From the NCBI GenBank assembly GCA_949825065.1, contig OX463846.1, forward strand, positions 2,933,366-2,997,365: a stretch of DNA of 64,000 bases, written 5' to 3'. Below are positions 42,221-53,469 of this stretch, one piece after another. Under the pieces are notes generated by a model. That model was not told where the DNA came from. It ran no database searches and saw only the letters and a program-made list of their open reading frames with translations. The DNA comes from Odontocerum albicorne (taxonomy: Eukaryota; Arthropoda; Insecta; Trichoptera; Odontoceridae). The position numbers and the translations under genes were made by a program. Each line of letters begins with the position of its first letter. The stretch's first letter is position 1.

Positions 42221-42652
42221 ATGTTACATTTCTATGATTATATTAACTTAATAATAGTCTTGTATGCCTTTGTTCCATCAGCCTGTCAAATAAGACGTAA
42301 TGTGAATTCAATTCCTCTCTATAAGACCAGCCACTCCAAAAGACCTATAGAGGTCACCCGGTATGTTCGCCTGGTTACCCTCAACTGTCAAGTTTTATAC
42401 TCGGGGATAGAGATATTTAGTATTCAAGGATACACTCCACAAAATAAACGAAAAAATATTAAGATACATATAAAAAGCAATCATAAAAATATCAAGATAC
42501 ATGTAAAGAGCAATCATAAGAATATCAAGATACATGTAAAGAGCAATCGTAAGAATATCAAGATACATGTAAAGAGCAAACATAAGAATATCAATATACA
42601 TGTAAAGAGCAATCATAAGAGTATCAAGATACATGTAAAGAGCAATCGTTAG
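42221..42652 (+). CDS. hypothetical frame leading into the 33-bp repeat
   Basis: 143 codons from ATG 42221. The first 25 residues contain a hydrophobic stretch (INLIIVLYAFVPSA) that could serve as a signal peptide, followed by about 60 residues of unique sequence (SIPLYKTSHSKRPIEVTRYV and on). It then runs into KNIKIHVKSNH repeats encoded by the minisatellite, stopping at TAG in a variant repeat. I recognise no family. The unique part is less AT-rich than its surroundings. Since the repeat period is 33 bp, a chance frame extended by the repeat is a serious alternative. Confidence 0.2.
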   Translation: MLHFYDYINLIIVLYAFVPSACQIRRNVNSIPLYKTSHSKRPIEVTRYVRLVTLNCQVLYSGIEIFSIQGYTPQNKRKNIKIHIKSNHKNIKIHVKSNHKNIKIHVKSNRKNIKIHVKSKHKNINIHVKSNHKSIKIHVKSNR

Positions 42653-43160
42653 AATATCAAGATACATGTAAATAGCAATCATAAGAATATCAAGATACAT
42701 GTAAAGAGAAATCAGAATAATATCAAGATACATGTAAATAGCAATCATAAGAATATCAAGATACATGTAAAGAGCAATCATAAGAATACCAAGATACATG
42801 TAAAGAGCACTCATAAGAATATCAAGATACATGTATAGAGCAATCGTAAGAATATATAAATACATGTGAAAAGCAATCATAAGAATATCAAGATACATGT
42901 AAAGAGCAATCGTAAGAATGTCAAAATACATGTAAAGAGCAGTCATAAGAATATCAAGATACATGTAAAGAGCAATCGTAAGAATATCAAAATACATGTG
43001 AAGAGCAGTCATAAGAATATCAAGATACATGTAAAGAGCAATCGTAAGAATATCAAAATACATATAAAGAGCAATCATAGGAATATCAAGATACACATAA
43101 AGAGCAATCTAAAGAATATCAAGATACATATAAAGAGCAATCATAAGAATAAAAATCACA
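42445..43160 (+). repeat. 33-bp minisatellite, about 21 copies
   Basis: Unit ATCAAGATACATGTAAAGAG plus CAATCATAAGAAT, period 33 bp. In the plus frame it encodes the basic 11-mer KNIKIHVKSNH. On the minus strand it encodes MYLDILMIALY-type hydrophobic repeats, open for 233 codons (42395-43096). Both follow from the period, and both strands cannot sensibly be coding. Alternating CAATCA/CAATCG variants suggest 66-bp higher-order units in the right half. Confidence 0.93.
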
Positions 43161-43164
43161 CTTA

Positions 43165-43865
43165 AACGGACGATAAATTCAACTTCACCAAAAAAAGCAA
43201 ATTAAATCAGAAACATACAATTAACGAAAAATTTACCAATTTGTAGACACCAAAATCTTTCATAAATCCAAAGAAATTAAGGATAAAGTAAATCTATAAT
43301 AATAAAATTATTTTGTTTGTATAAACTTTATAGTGATTCTACAGTAAGAAAAACCTCGTTATGAAATGTTCTCACATTGGATTAATTGAATAATAACTAT
43401 GCTGCAGTTTCGGATATATTTGGTGACAGTCTTGAAGCCTTTCTCTAAGATAGGGTTTTTCATAAAAGTTCTCCTAAATATGGTTATTGTTTCTCTAAAC
43501 CATAAATCCCACGGCATGGCTCTCTTTGATTTTTTTCTCTTTTTATTTTCGTAGACTTTCAAACTTTTCGGGATATCAGTAAATATGTTGAAATTTCGAT
43601 GTATTTTTTTGTGTTGCAGTTGATTGATTGTACTTTTGTATGTATTCATTATTTTCCCTGATTATTTCTTCACTTTCTTTTTATATGCTAGAACCTTTGA
43701 TTGCATAAGCCTTGCCCTGTCTCAGGTTTGTTTTTGATATGTAGTGGGTGGTATTCTTGTCCGTACTGCTTTTCGTCTTTTTTATGTGATTCATGTAAAT
43801 GTTTAAACTTTTTGTAACAAGTTGTTATTATATTCATTCGCACTCAAAATTCTAATTTCCGTATT
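43165..43865. other. no recognisable gene
   Basis: A 96-codon minus frame at 43359-43649 has no recognisable content. No repeats or termini were seen. Confidence 0.4.
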
Positions 43866-43869
43866 GCTG

Positions 43870-44265
43870 ATTTAAAATTAAATAATGATCGATAAAATAC
43901 CATTTATTGTAAAAAAAATATGTAAGTAAAACTTCAGGATATGGAAGCGAAACTTGGCCACGAAGAAAAACATTACAAACATACCATAACGCCCTCTCCT
44001 TATCGGGGTAAGCAGAAAGCGTCAGACTTTCATATCTCGATACATATCTTCTGCCTCTTCTACGTCCATTCACCGTCTCATACTGCTCCATGATTTCTCT
44101 GACTTTTCATTTCCTTCTTTCAAACTAATATTCAGTTGACCCAACCATAGATTCCTTGGTCTTTCTTTATCACGCCTTCCACTCATATTTGTTTTGGGAG
44201 TTTTTATTTTTTCATTCGTTCCATGTATTCAAACCATCTTAAAGTACTGTCTTTATTTCTTAGCA
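43870..44265 (-). pseudogene. LINE family E tail
   Basis: Minus strand with frame changes: LRWFEYMERMK (for RWFGHVERM), then PRNLWLGQLNISLKEGNEKS, EKSWSSMRRWMDVEEAEDMY, RDMKV. WxxxMRRxMxVEEAxDxYRDxxxW is the very C-terminal end of this type of insect LINE. The final frame gives AYPDKERALWYVC, a 3' end shared in sense with 60400 (CRDSALWCSVL). Confidence 0.65.
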
Positions 44266-44392
44266 CATCGGTCTCTTTCTGAGCACATTTCTTAGCACAA
44301 GTTCACAAAACGTCGTGGTAATAAATAATTTGATATTTCACTAATTCTTTGAATATTCGTTTTTTCAATTAACATTTTCTCATCAGCAACAT

Positions 44393-45252
44393 TAATGGTA
44401 AGCCGAAAGATCTTCTTCAGCATTCACTCCCTTAAAGTGTTGCAAAGATTCCTACCAACTAAAACCAAAATTTTACTCGTACAATCTCAGCTCTTTCCGA
44501 TTCTGGACTATGCGGACGTATGTTATTTGGATGTTACATAGGAATAGCTGGACAAATTATAGCGTCTTCAAAATGTGTGTAAGATTCATTTTCAACCTAC
44601 GAAAGTACGACCATATAACTTCATACCTGAAGGCATTGTACTGGTTGAATGTTAGAAATAGATGCCAAATTCACATACTGTCCCTATTGTATAACATCCT
44701 TATCTGTCCCACCGCATCCTCTTATTTCGCCGAAAATTTTCAGCGTCTTTAAAATCATGGATTAACGCTACGCTCAAACAGAAATTGTTTATTGGCCTTT
44801 CCAGTTCACCGCTCCTCTTTCTTTACGTCGTTCTTTACTGTCCATGCAGTGAGACTCTGGAATCAGTTACAAGCCAATATAAGACTCGCTCCGTCCTTGG
44901 CATGCTTTGAGAAGCGACTGAAAAAACTCTTAATTTCTAGTCAGTAAAATAACGTGTTTCATTCCTGATTTTTTTTTTCCTTTCCTCTCCACCATCCATT
45001 CCTTTCCTTATGATTGATGATATCTCACTTTATATGAAAAATAATGTTCGGGTGATTGTCCGTCTTTGTGGGGTTCGTGGGCGTGTGCTCACGTATGTGT
45101 TTATGGATTTCGTGGGGATGGATAGTCATTTGAATTATTTATGCGACCATGTAACTTGCTTTATTTACTTTTGTCTGGTTGGTTGAAAGAGATTGCCGGC
45201 TGGCAATATGCCCGCCAGATTGTATTGCAATAAAAGTGTTAAATAAATAATG
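44393..45252 (+). mobile_element. LINE family B, copy 1, 5'-truncated
   Basis: Frame pieces: FHSLKVLQRFLPTKTKILLV, QLFPILDYADV, LQRLQNVCVRFIFNLRKYDH, SYFAENFQRL, RLWNQLQANIRLAPSLACFE and KRLKKLLISSQ with stop near 44944. These are the C-terminal RT region of a CR1/jockey-like LINE. The 3' untranslated part contains TTCGGGTGATTGTCCGTCTT and TTGGTTGAAAGAGATTGCCG and ends AAAAGTGTTAAATAAATAA. Frameshifts and stops interrupt the coding part. Confidence 0.82.
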
Positions 45253-45329
45253 GTGTAATATTTAGAATCCTTGCTGTATAACTGGGTATCAAGGGTTCAA
45301 TTCTAGTCTAGGCTGAACTGAATTTGTTT

Positions 45330-45515
45330 TTTTTTTGTAGCTGTGTGCTAGTTAGTAAGACACATGTCTCCCGACCTGAAGCTTGTGGATTCGAGTCCCG
45401 GTGTTATTTGTTTTTATTTAAAAGGATTTACGACCTCATTAACATATTTTTAGTTAATTGTAAAGGATTGTCACTTGGTAATAATGTCGTCAAGTTGTAC
45501 TGTTTACAACGAAAG
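45330..45515 (+). repeat. tRNA-derived SINE with LINE-B-like tail
   Basis: A-box side TAGTTAGTAAGACACATGTC, B-box GGATTCGAGTCCCGG (about 45390-45405), and the tail GGATTGTCACTTGGTAATAA then GTCGTCAAGTTGT, similar to the SINE tail at 10670-10700. It lies just after LINE-B copy 1. Confidence 0.65.
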
Positions 45516-46160
45516 CATAATGCAATACAACAGACATGTACTAAAAATTACATGAATTGAATTTTATAAGCCTGCATGACAAAAAGCCGCAGCACATTGA
45601 ACCTGTCGATATTTTTAGAACTTTTATTTCATTGTCATGAATCCAAGCTTTCAGGACTACGTGCTTACAGAGTACTTTGAAGAAAATTGTTTTTCTTTTC
45701 TGCATGAATCTCAAGAAAAAAAAATTCAAATGTTTCTGTGAAGTAATTGTGTTTCCTTGAATTAATAAGGAATATAAAGCTTTCCATAATATCCTTTTCT
45801 GGAAGGTGTGTAAAAAGATTTAAAAAAAAATAGGTGTGGAAAATGTTACTCGGTTTATTAAATCCAAATAAAGAAGAAAATAAATTTCAACATATATTCA
45901 GAGAGCTTGGAAAGTTAGAGAGAAAAAAATCATCTAGGAAAAAATCAACTTGAAGGAAAAAATATGACTAGGAATCGATTGTCTTCCATTTTAATTATGT
46001 AATTAAACCAGTACAGACTCCCAAGAAATATCTAGACTCCGGTGAGCTGACAGAGAGCAGAAGGAAGCAAGGTGGTCAGCGCTGATGCTTAAAAACACTA
46101 ATGCTCAGCACAACTGGAATCAAAGAGCAGCAAATAAAAGCAAATGGGCTATGTTGCTAC
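45516..46160. other. no recognisable feature
   Basis: AT-rich; no motif or terminal repeat seen. Confidence 0.4.
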
Positions 46161-46164
46161 TTAT

Positions 46165-46868
46165 TTATTAATAATTTATTTAACACTTTTATTTAAAATA
46201 CAATCTGGTGGGCTTATTGCCACAGGGCAACTCTTCCAACTAACTAGACAAATGTAAATGAAGCAAGTTACATGGTCATATAAATTATTCAAATGACTAT
46301 CCTTCCTACGAAATCCATAAACACATACTTGAGCATATGCCCACAAACACCACAAAGACGGACAATCACCCGAACATTATTTTTCATATAAAGTAAGATA
46401 TCATTAATCAAAAGAAAAAGAAGGGATGGTGGAGAGGAAATGAAAAGAAAAATCAGGAATGAAACACGTTATTTTATTGACTGGAAATCAAGAGTTTTTT
46501 CAGTCGCTTCTCAAATCATGCCAAGGACGAAGTGAGTCTAATATTGGTTTGTAACTGATTCCAGAGTCTCACTACATGGACAGTTAAGGACGAGGTAAAA
46601 AAAGCGGGGTGAACTAGAAAGGTCAATAAACAATCTCTGTTTGAGCGTAGTGCTAATCTATGATTAGAAAGACGTTGAAAATTTTCGGCGGGATAAGAGG
46701 GGGTGGTGGGACAGTTAAGAATGTTATACAATAGATACAGTATAGCGTCTATTTCTAACATTCAATCGGTGCAATGCCTTCTGGTATGAAGTTATATGAT
46801 CGTACTTTCGTAGGTTGAAAATAAATCTTAGACAAACAATTTAAAGACGCTGTAATTTGTCTAGGGAC
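46165..46868 (-). mobile_element. LINE family B, copy 2, 5'-truncated
   Basis: Minus strand: LYLLYNILNCPTTPSYPAEN, FQRLSNHRLALRSNRDCLL, RLWNQLQTNIRLTSSLA and KRLKKLLISSQ. The same 3' untranslated region follows, ending at TTTATTTAACACTTTTAT on the plus strand near 46180. An upstream frame is broken near 46790. Confidence 0.8.
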
Positions 46869-46869
46869 C

Positions 46870-48030
46870 CAATAAAGAAAAAAAAACGCAAACAAGCTGA
46901 AGCTTTTTGCCTTTTATGCCTGTCACAAATTACTTTCATAGTGTCTTTGGTGGCACAAACGTCAATACCCTGATCACCTAATATGTATTGTGTCTTCTGT
47001 CAAACTTGTCATGGGTTATCGGCATTCATTCATTATCAAACCACTTCGGATCCAGAACAGCGGTGGGGCCGGTGAGTTTTCTGGTGTACAATGGCTCACT
47101 TGCAAAACAAACTATATGGCATAGCTTCGCACGCCAATTTAATTGACGTTCAATATAATATTCTACGCAACTCTACGCAACATCTACGCAACACCCTTCT
47201 TTCCAATAAGAAATTATTGTGTTATGAAAAATACCGCATCTGTAAAGAGCTTGGATGCTAAAATCCCCAAACCCAAGCATTTTATTTGCTTCACCATGTG
47301 CCGGAGTTTTGTTAGAATTTGTATTGTATAATAATCTATTCAAGTGCAGATTTTCAAAGGAGTTTGAATTTCTGACACGCAAAAAAAAAAGTCGATAAAT
47401 TATTTGAAACCCCATAGCCCAAAAAATGGGATGATAGAATGGGAGAATAGAGATGAGAACGTGGTTGTGGGACGTCGTGATATAATTTATCACTTGTTAT
47501 ATTATATATTAGCGTCATATATTATTTTTCATTCTTGTTATTATATTTCATGGTCGAAATTTGCCCAAGCGAACGTTTTTATTACAGCTGTAAAAGAAGA
47601 TAAAAAAAATCACACTTGCTTGATACAAATTATTTAAAAAAAATAATATAAAGTAGTTGGATTGTTATTCGTAAATAAATCATAAAAACAATACAAATCT
47701 CATTATTTTGGTCTCTATTGGGGTAGGTTTAATTAACAATGTAAACTTTTTAACATATGAATGAAAATGTGAATTGAGTTTTAATTTTGAAGCAGTTTCA
47801 ATATTAACGTATGAATTTTTAATTATTTGACTCTAAAATATGTAGATTTAACAAAATACACTAACCATGAAACTGACTTGTGTTACGGAAATGAAATCGG
47901 AAAAAATATTTTTCTTTCCTTGATAAACCGAGCTGTTTTATATACAATACATACCATACATGTACTCACTTAAGATAGGCCTATTTTAATATAGGCAGAT
48001 AAGTAGATGCCCTACCATAATTAATATTAT
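46870..48030. other. no recognisable gene
   Basis: About 1.1 kb. A triple CTACGCAAC repeat lies at 47162-47192. Frames at 47143-47331 and 47173-47493 (minus) have no recognisable motif. Confidence 0.4.
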
Positions 48031-48033
48031 TCA

Positions 48034-48625
48034 TGCTGTTATTATTATTCAATAATATTATTATTATTATTATTCATGCTGTTATTATTATTATTCAATA
48101 ATATTATTATTATTTTTTTTCATGCTGTTATTAGTATTATTATTCAATATTATTATTATTATTATTCATGCTGTTATTATTATTATTCAATAATAATATT
48201 ATTTTTATTCATGCTGTTATTATTATTACTATTCAATAATATTATTATTCATGCTGCTATTATTATTATTATTATTATTCAATGATAATATTATTATTAT
48301 TCATGCTGTTATTATTATTATTCAAGAATATTATTATTATTCATGCTGTTATTATTATTATTATTATTCAATAATATTATTATTATACATACTGTTATTA
48401 TTCAATGATATTATTATTATTATTCATCATTATTCAATAATATTATTATTATTGTTCAAGCTGTTATTATTATTCAATAATAATATTATAATTGTTCATG
48501 TTATTATTATTATTATTATTTTTCAATAATATTATTATTATTGTTCCTGCTGTTATTATTATTATTCAATAATATTATTATTATTAAAATTATTCATGCT
48601 GTTATTATTACTATTCATGATGTGC
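48034..48625 (+). repeat. ATT microsatellite with CATGCTG and CAATAAT interruptions
   Basis: Long (ATT)n runs broken at irregular intervals by CATGCTGTT and by TTCAATAATATT. The unit of about 40-55 bp (ATTCATGCTGTTATTATTAT then TCAATAATATT) repeats about 12 times. The tyrosine- and isoleucine-rich open frames here are created by the repeat. Confidence 0.92.
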
Positions 48626-48629
48626 ATTG

Positions 48630-49040
48630 TTATAAAATCTCTCGCATTTTCAACATCGATATAAATAGTCCAAGAATCTCTCCTGTTAATTATACGTCTT
48701 GCCTTTTCCTTAGTTAAATATTCTCCAGCTATTTCCATCTTCTCTTTCTTTTGTCTAGCTCTTCCTCGCTCTTAATTTATTCCAGACAAATATATTTATT
48801 TCCATAAGAATTTCACACCACATTTTCTTAATTCGACACAACCATCTCAATATTCTTTTTCAATCTTAATACTTAAGTTTCAAAAAACACGTTGAAAGTG
48901 ATAAGGATGCGTTTTCAGAATCACGTTCTATTCATAAATGATATATTTGTTATTTTGACAATAACCTAGTCGATTTATTGCCCAGTGGCCATTCGAACTA
49001 CCCAGAAATATGTTTTTTTTATTTTAATTATTTTGTGTAC
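48630..49040. other. no recognisable feature
   Basis: AT-rich flank before LINE-A copy 2; no motif. Confidence 0.4.
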
Positions 49041-49043
49041 GGC

Positions 49044-49864
49044 AGGACGTGGTTAAATACCTCGGCCTGCACCTTGACCGGCGACTGACGTGGAAAACTC
49101 ATTTGAATACCATCAGACAGAAGGGTCACAAGGGCATAGGGGCTATCAGTTCGATATTTCATCGACGCAGCTTCCTTTCACCCAAAAATAAGCTCCTCCT
49201 CTATAAAACCCTTATTCGTCCTATCTTGACCTATGCTGCACCCGTTTGGGGTAGTGTGAGCAATACGGATCACCTGAAACTCCAGAGAGTGCAGAACAAG
49301 GCATTCAAGATATCTTTTAACACCCATCCCAGAACAAATATTACCCGACTTCACGCTGAACAGCGAGAAGAAACCCTACAACACCACATCCTCGCTTGGA
49401 CCGTGAAGTTCTATAAAAGCCAACAAAATCACAGAAATCCCTTAGTCGCTGCCCTGGGGGCTTACAAGAGTAAATCCGACCTACCCTTCCGTTATAAGCA
49501 CAAGCTCCCGAAGCATTATCTGTTGCCTGACTAGTCCACCTACAGTATTAGCTGGGACGACCAAGGTCTGAGTGAATGTGATGGAATACAAGTAGCTTGA
49601 ACGAGTGGACTTGTTTTTGCAGAATAATTAGTGTAAGAATTGTTATCTAGTTATAAGTAGTATGTAGGTGTTAATTATTTCTAAGATCTCATATATTAAG
49701 ATTGAATAAATAAAATAAAATGATATGTAGGAAAATAAGTTTAAATAAGTGCATAAATGATAACATATAATTAAGATTAGATAAGTAATCAATTTGTATA
49801 TAGGTATAGCCTTGACAAATGTTTGTATAGTAATTTACTTGTTTAATAAAAAAAAAAAAAAAAG
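49044..49864 (+). mobile_element. LINE family A (jockey-like), copy 2, 5'-truncated
   Basis: The coding part from about 49046 to 49534 is uninterrupted: VKYLGLHLDRRLTWKTHLNT, IRQKGHKGIGAISSIF, LLLYKTLIRPILTYAAPVWG, LQRVQNKAFKISFNTHPRTN and KHYLLPD. VKYLGLxLDRRLTW is the segment after the RT catalytic core in jockey-clade LINEs. The 3' untranslated part of about 330 bp ends in A(16) at 49848-49864. It is better preserved than copy 1 at 35787. 5' truncation makes it inactive. Confidence 0.88.
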
Positions 49865-49865
49865 G

Positions 49866-50303
49866 TTAAACATGGCACACCTGGTGGACTTATTACGAAT
49901 ATTATATAGTAATTTATTTCGACTAACTCGCTCATCTCGGATACATTTTACTATTTAATCCGTGATAAATTTTACAAATTATGTGTACTCTTACATTTAC
50001 GTTTAAATTTAAGTTAAAAAACTAAACAAATTACTTATCTCTATAAATAACGGTGGAACCAGAGGAAAGGAATTTTGTTCGACGATAAGGAAGGAAGTCA
50101 AAGAAAAAATGTGATAAGAGGATATTCTAAGTGATTTAATTTTTTTTAATTCTCACTTGAACGTAAAAAAGGATGGTGCACATTTGATAAATCTTTATTA
50201 CAGAGGCCTTTAACGTAAACTAGGCTCAAACCCGTTTGCAGAAAACTGGGTGTCAACAAGAATCGAACCTATAACCCCCGAGACGGAAGATAGGTGACTT
50301 ATT
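49866..50303 (-). repeat. SINE, minus strand, LINE-B-like tail
   Basis: Minus strand: CGTCTCGGGGGTTATAGGTT then CGATTCTTGTTGACACCCAG (B-box side, 50225-50290). It ends with a tail at 49870-49935 reading GTAATAAGTCCACCAGGTGT, like other SINE and LINE-B tails here. The middle is diverged, so the unity of the element is inferred. Confidence 0.45.
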
Positions 50304-50304
50304 T

Positions 50305-50645
50305 CATTATTTATTTAACACTTTTATTACAAATACAATCTGGCGGGCTTATTGCAAGGCGGCAATTTCTTCCAACCAACCAGACAAAAGTAAATGGACT
50401 AAGTTACGTTGTCGCATAAATCATTCAAATGACTATCCATCCCCACGAAATCCATAAACACATACGTGAGCATATGCCCACGAGCCCCACAAAGACGGGC
50501 AATCACCCGAACATTCTTTTTAATATAAAGTGAGATATTATCAATCAAAAGGAAAGAAAGGGAAAATTCAGGAATGAAACACGTTATTTTACTGACTAGA
50601 AATGAAGAGTTTTTTCAGTCGCTTCTTAAAGCATGCCAATGACTT
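50305..50645 (-). mobile_element. LINE family B, copy 3, 3' end only
   Basis: Plus-strand landmarks TTATTTAACACTTTTATTAC, ATCTGGCGGGCTTATTGC, ACGGGCAATCACCCGAACAT and GGAATGAAACACGTTATTTT match the other LINE-B copies. Only the 3' untranslated region and the last codons (KKLFISSQ) are kept. Confidence 0.8.
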
Positions 50646-50879
50646 ACCAACAAAGCCATGTAGATCGTCCCTATTTTAAAGTAACTAGGATATTTAACAT
50701 GAATAATTAAGGATGGCGTAATATTTTGGTGTTGCTTAGTTATGAAAAATTGTAATTTTGTCATGTCATAAAAATTACAAATCAATAATGTATGTTATGA
50801 AATATTCATAAACATTATTACCATCACGGAACTCCCTACTGGCAGCCTCTGTGTCTTTACTTCCATCGGGGGGTTTTGG

Positions 50880-51240
50880 CTTTGATGAACGATGGTACCT
50901 GAAAAAAATTGTAACAGTTCTTAAAAGTTCTCTGGTTGTACGAGTAATACTCACGAGGTGTTAACGAGAGTTGCTGCCTCTTCAAGTATGGTAGAATTAT
51001 CAATACGTGTGATGACGAACTGCTAATTCCGTGCCTACTTAAATGGTTCTTAATCCTAAAGCTTGATCTACAAATATTTCGGATAAATCTTCATTATCCA
51101 CATGCAACACAAAAAAAAAACAAAATTTGTATACACTAAACGTATGCAAGTGTTGTTTTCTGACTATATACGGTAGTATTTATAACACGTAAGATGTCGA
51201 ACTGCGAGTTAGTAATAGAACCGAAGGTAATATTGTATTA
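50880..51240 (+). repeat. two SINE 3'-half fragments
   Basis: 50990-51080 has GTGTGATGACGAACTGCTAA and GGTTCTTAATCCTAAAGCTT. 51165-51235 has GGTAGTATTTATAACACGTA and GATGTCGAACTGCGAGTTAG. Both match the 3' half of the SINEs at 3125-3210 and 53265-53350. Confidence 0.45.
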
Positions 51241-51247
51241 GATTGTA

Positions 51248-51445
51248 TGACACTTGTATACATAACAACCTGGTGGACTTATACCATGTGGCAATCTATT
51301 CTAACCATCCAAAAAGATACGTGAGACTATGAGAAAAAAAATCAATCAGGATCTTTTAAAAAAAAATCTGGAATCCAATTGAAATCGAACTCGAACCACC
51401 GAGTTGAGAGATATGCGCCTTTCTTACTAGGGTACGGAATTTAGT
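51248..51445 (-). repeat. tRNA-derived SINE with LINE-B-like tail
   Basis: Minus strand: CTAGTAAGAAAGGCGCATAT (A-box side), TGGTTCGAGTTCGATTTCAA (B-box side), GGATTCCAGATTTTTTTT, then GGATGGTTAGAATAGATTGC and CCACCAGGTTGTTATGTATA. The last two segments resemble LINE-B's GGTTGGAAGAGATTGCCG and CCCGCCAGATTGTATTG. Confidence 0.65.
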
Positions 51446-51639
51446 AGTCTCCCGGCTAGGCTTTTTAGTGTGTCCGCATATCTTTTTAGAATATTATCAT
51501 TAAAAACATTACGTTTTCGATTGAAAGTTTGGCGCTATGTCCTCTCTACCCACCTCGATAAGAAAACGGCATGATTGTATCGTTCTTCTTTCTTTTAGCA
51601 TTCGAATTTACTTGAAAATGTTCACCCAATAAATCCAAT

Positions 51640-51868
51640 TGTATTTCAAACAAAGTTTTACATTTTTATTTCAGCCTAGAGGATTTTTCGCTAATTGACA
51701 ATTTCGTCCAGCCAATTAAAAAAAGGCGTTGACCAAGTGAGTAAAAACCAGACTGGAATCTTTTTTTGAAAGAAAAAAAAAACTTTAGTATCAACGCGAT
51801 TTGAATCCGCATCCCCCGGGTTGAGAGCCAGGCATTTTATCAACTTGGTCATGGAGATATAAATATTA
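51640..51868 (-). repeat. tRNA-derived SINE
   Basis: Minus strand: CATGACCAAGTTGATAAAAT and GCCTGGCTCTCAACCC (A-box side), GATGCGGATTCAAATCGCG (B-box side, about 51790-51812), ATTCCAGTCTGGTTTTTACT (body), then GGCTGGACGAAATTGTC (tail start). It is the clearest tRNA-like head in the window, but it lacks a paired acceptor stem and so is not a tRNA gene. Confidence 0.65.
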
Positions 51869-51869
51869 T

Positions 51870-52400
51870 ACTTTTTCAACTCTTATTATAGGATGGAAAT
51901 GAGATGATCATTATTAAAACGAATTATGTAAATTGACATAAAATTTTATTATGAGTCGATGGTTTCGTATTATTTTTTTAGCACCGTAGAGAAAATCATT
52001 ATGCCTATATATTATTTGAAATATAACATTTTACTATGTCGTTATATCTCGACCTTTTTATGTGAATATAAGCTTATTTTAAAATCTTTTTACTAGGTCC
52101 AAAGTATTATGATAAAATGTACTTAAGGTTAAAACGTCCGATTCATCTCGCAATCATGACCTTTCATCTAAGATAGAAGACAAAAACTCTTTTATTCCCT
52201 ACCAGAATAAAAACACCTCATACCCCATCTTAGACCATTGTATTTCTAAGTTAATCTGGTAAAGTTGGAAAATGTTTTGGTAATTTGCATTCAATTTCAT
52301 TTTTTTAAAATTTTTTTCACGGTTGTTAGCATAATCTATACAACAGTTTATTTGAGAATAAGGTGTTTTAAAAAAAATTTTTTTTGCAAAAAATTAATAA
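51870..52400. other. no recognisable feature
   Basis: AT-rich; nothing seen. Confidence 0.4.
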
Positions 52401-52403
52401 TAA

Positions 52404-52682
52404 ACAAGTTTTGTTGATACATCATAGTCATATTTAATAATACACAAGTGTTGTTGATACATCATAGTCACATTTAATAATACACAAGTGTTGTTGCTAG
52501 ATCATAATCACATTTAATAATACACAAGTGTTGTTGATACATCATAGTCACATTTAATAATACACAAGTGTTGTTGATACATCATAGTTACATTTAATAA
52601 TACACAAGTGTTGTTGATACATCATAGTCACATTAAGTAATACACAAGTGTTGTTGATACGTCATAATCAAATTTATAAAAA
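52404..52682 (+). repeat. 40-bp tandem repeat, 7 copies
   Basis: TTGTTGATACATCATAGTCA plus CATTTAATAATACACAAGTG, starting at 52411, 52451, 52491, 52531, 52571, 52611 and 52651. Copies differ by one to three bases. Non-coding. Confidence 0.95.
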
Positions 52683-52689
52683 TAAATTC

Positions 52690-53030
52690 TAAACTTCAAT
52701 GAACAACATTTCTGAATGAATATATGTTTTCAAATACGATACCTTAAAAATATTAATGTACCTATATAGCTTAATACGTCAAGTAAAAAAATCTTTGAAT
52801 ACAATTCATAATACATAACCAACGACACAAGACTTAAAAAAAACACAATTATCTGGCAAGAGCCACGAAAATACAAAATTATAGAGCCAAAATTTTAATC
52901 TGTCAAAAAATGTGTGTTCGAGGCCCAAGTTGGAGCCTCTTCGAAGAGATTTCGCTATCTAATTGTGATTCTGTGCTATACAATTGCCTTTTTATTATAA
53001 TTATAAAGGAGGAGAAGATTATTTTAATCC
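52690..53030. other. no recognisable feature
   Basis: AT-rich; nothing seen. Confidence 0.4.
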
Positions 53031-53034
53031 CTGC

Positions 53035-53372
53035 CTTACTAACTTTTTTTAATTGATGGACTTATTGATAAGAAGCATGTGTTTCACTAAGGTCGCGGGT
53101 TTGATTTCAGCCAAAAAGGTTTTCAATCTGGTTCTCTCCTAAATAAATTTTGGATAAGTTGAAATAAATCGCAACAAAGAAATAAGCTTTCAGGATTGAA
53201 CTATTTATAGCAAAAGTTTTTTGCGATTCTAATAAACAAGAATTCAAAAGCATTTTTAATTGTGGTAGTATTGAATACACATGCGATGACGAACAGTGTG
53301 TACTCACGTGTTTAAAATGCCAAGGGTTGTTGAATGGGGCTGAACATAATATTGTCTTCCTGTCCCTGTTAT
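53035..53372 (+). repeat. tRNA-derived SINE, near full length
   Basis: A-box side TTGATAAGAAGCATGTGTTT, B-box side GGTCGCGGGTTTGATTTC (53091-53108), body GGTTTTCAATCTGGTTCTC, and the 3' half GGTAGTATTGAATACACATG with GATGACGAACAGTGTGTACT and GGGGCTGAACATAATATT. It shares all parts with the SINE at 2950-3270. Confidence 0.6.
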
Positions 53373-53469
53373 TCAATAAATCCGTAAACGAGTTTGGATG
53401 TTTTAAAGGATATCATGCGAAAAAAGGCACCTAGAAAAAAAAGGATTGTATTTTTCACAATAATACAAA

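Noticed and set aside
42395..43096. 233-codon minus-strand frame (MYLDILMIALY repeats)
   Set aside because: It arises from the 33-bp period; the opposite strand is open as well.
48076..48529. Tyrosine/isoleucine/leucine-rich frames
   Set aside because: Created by the ATT microsatellite.
51790..51868. A true tRNA gene on the minus strand
   Set aside because: A- and B-box-like segments are present but no acceptor stem pairs, and a SINE body follows.
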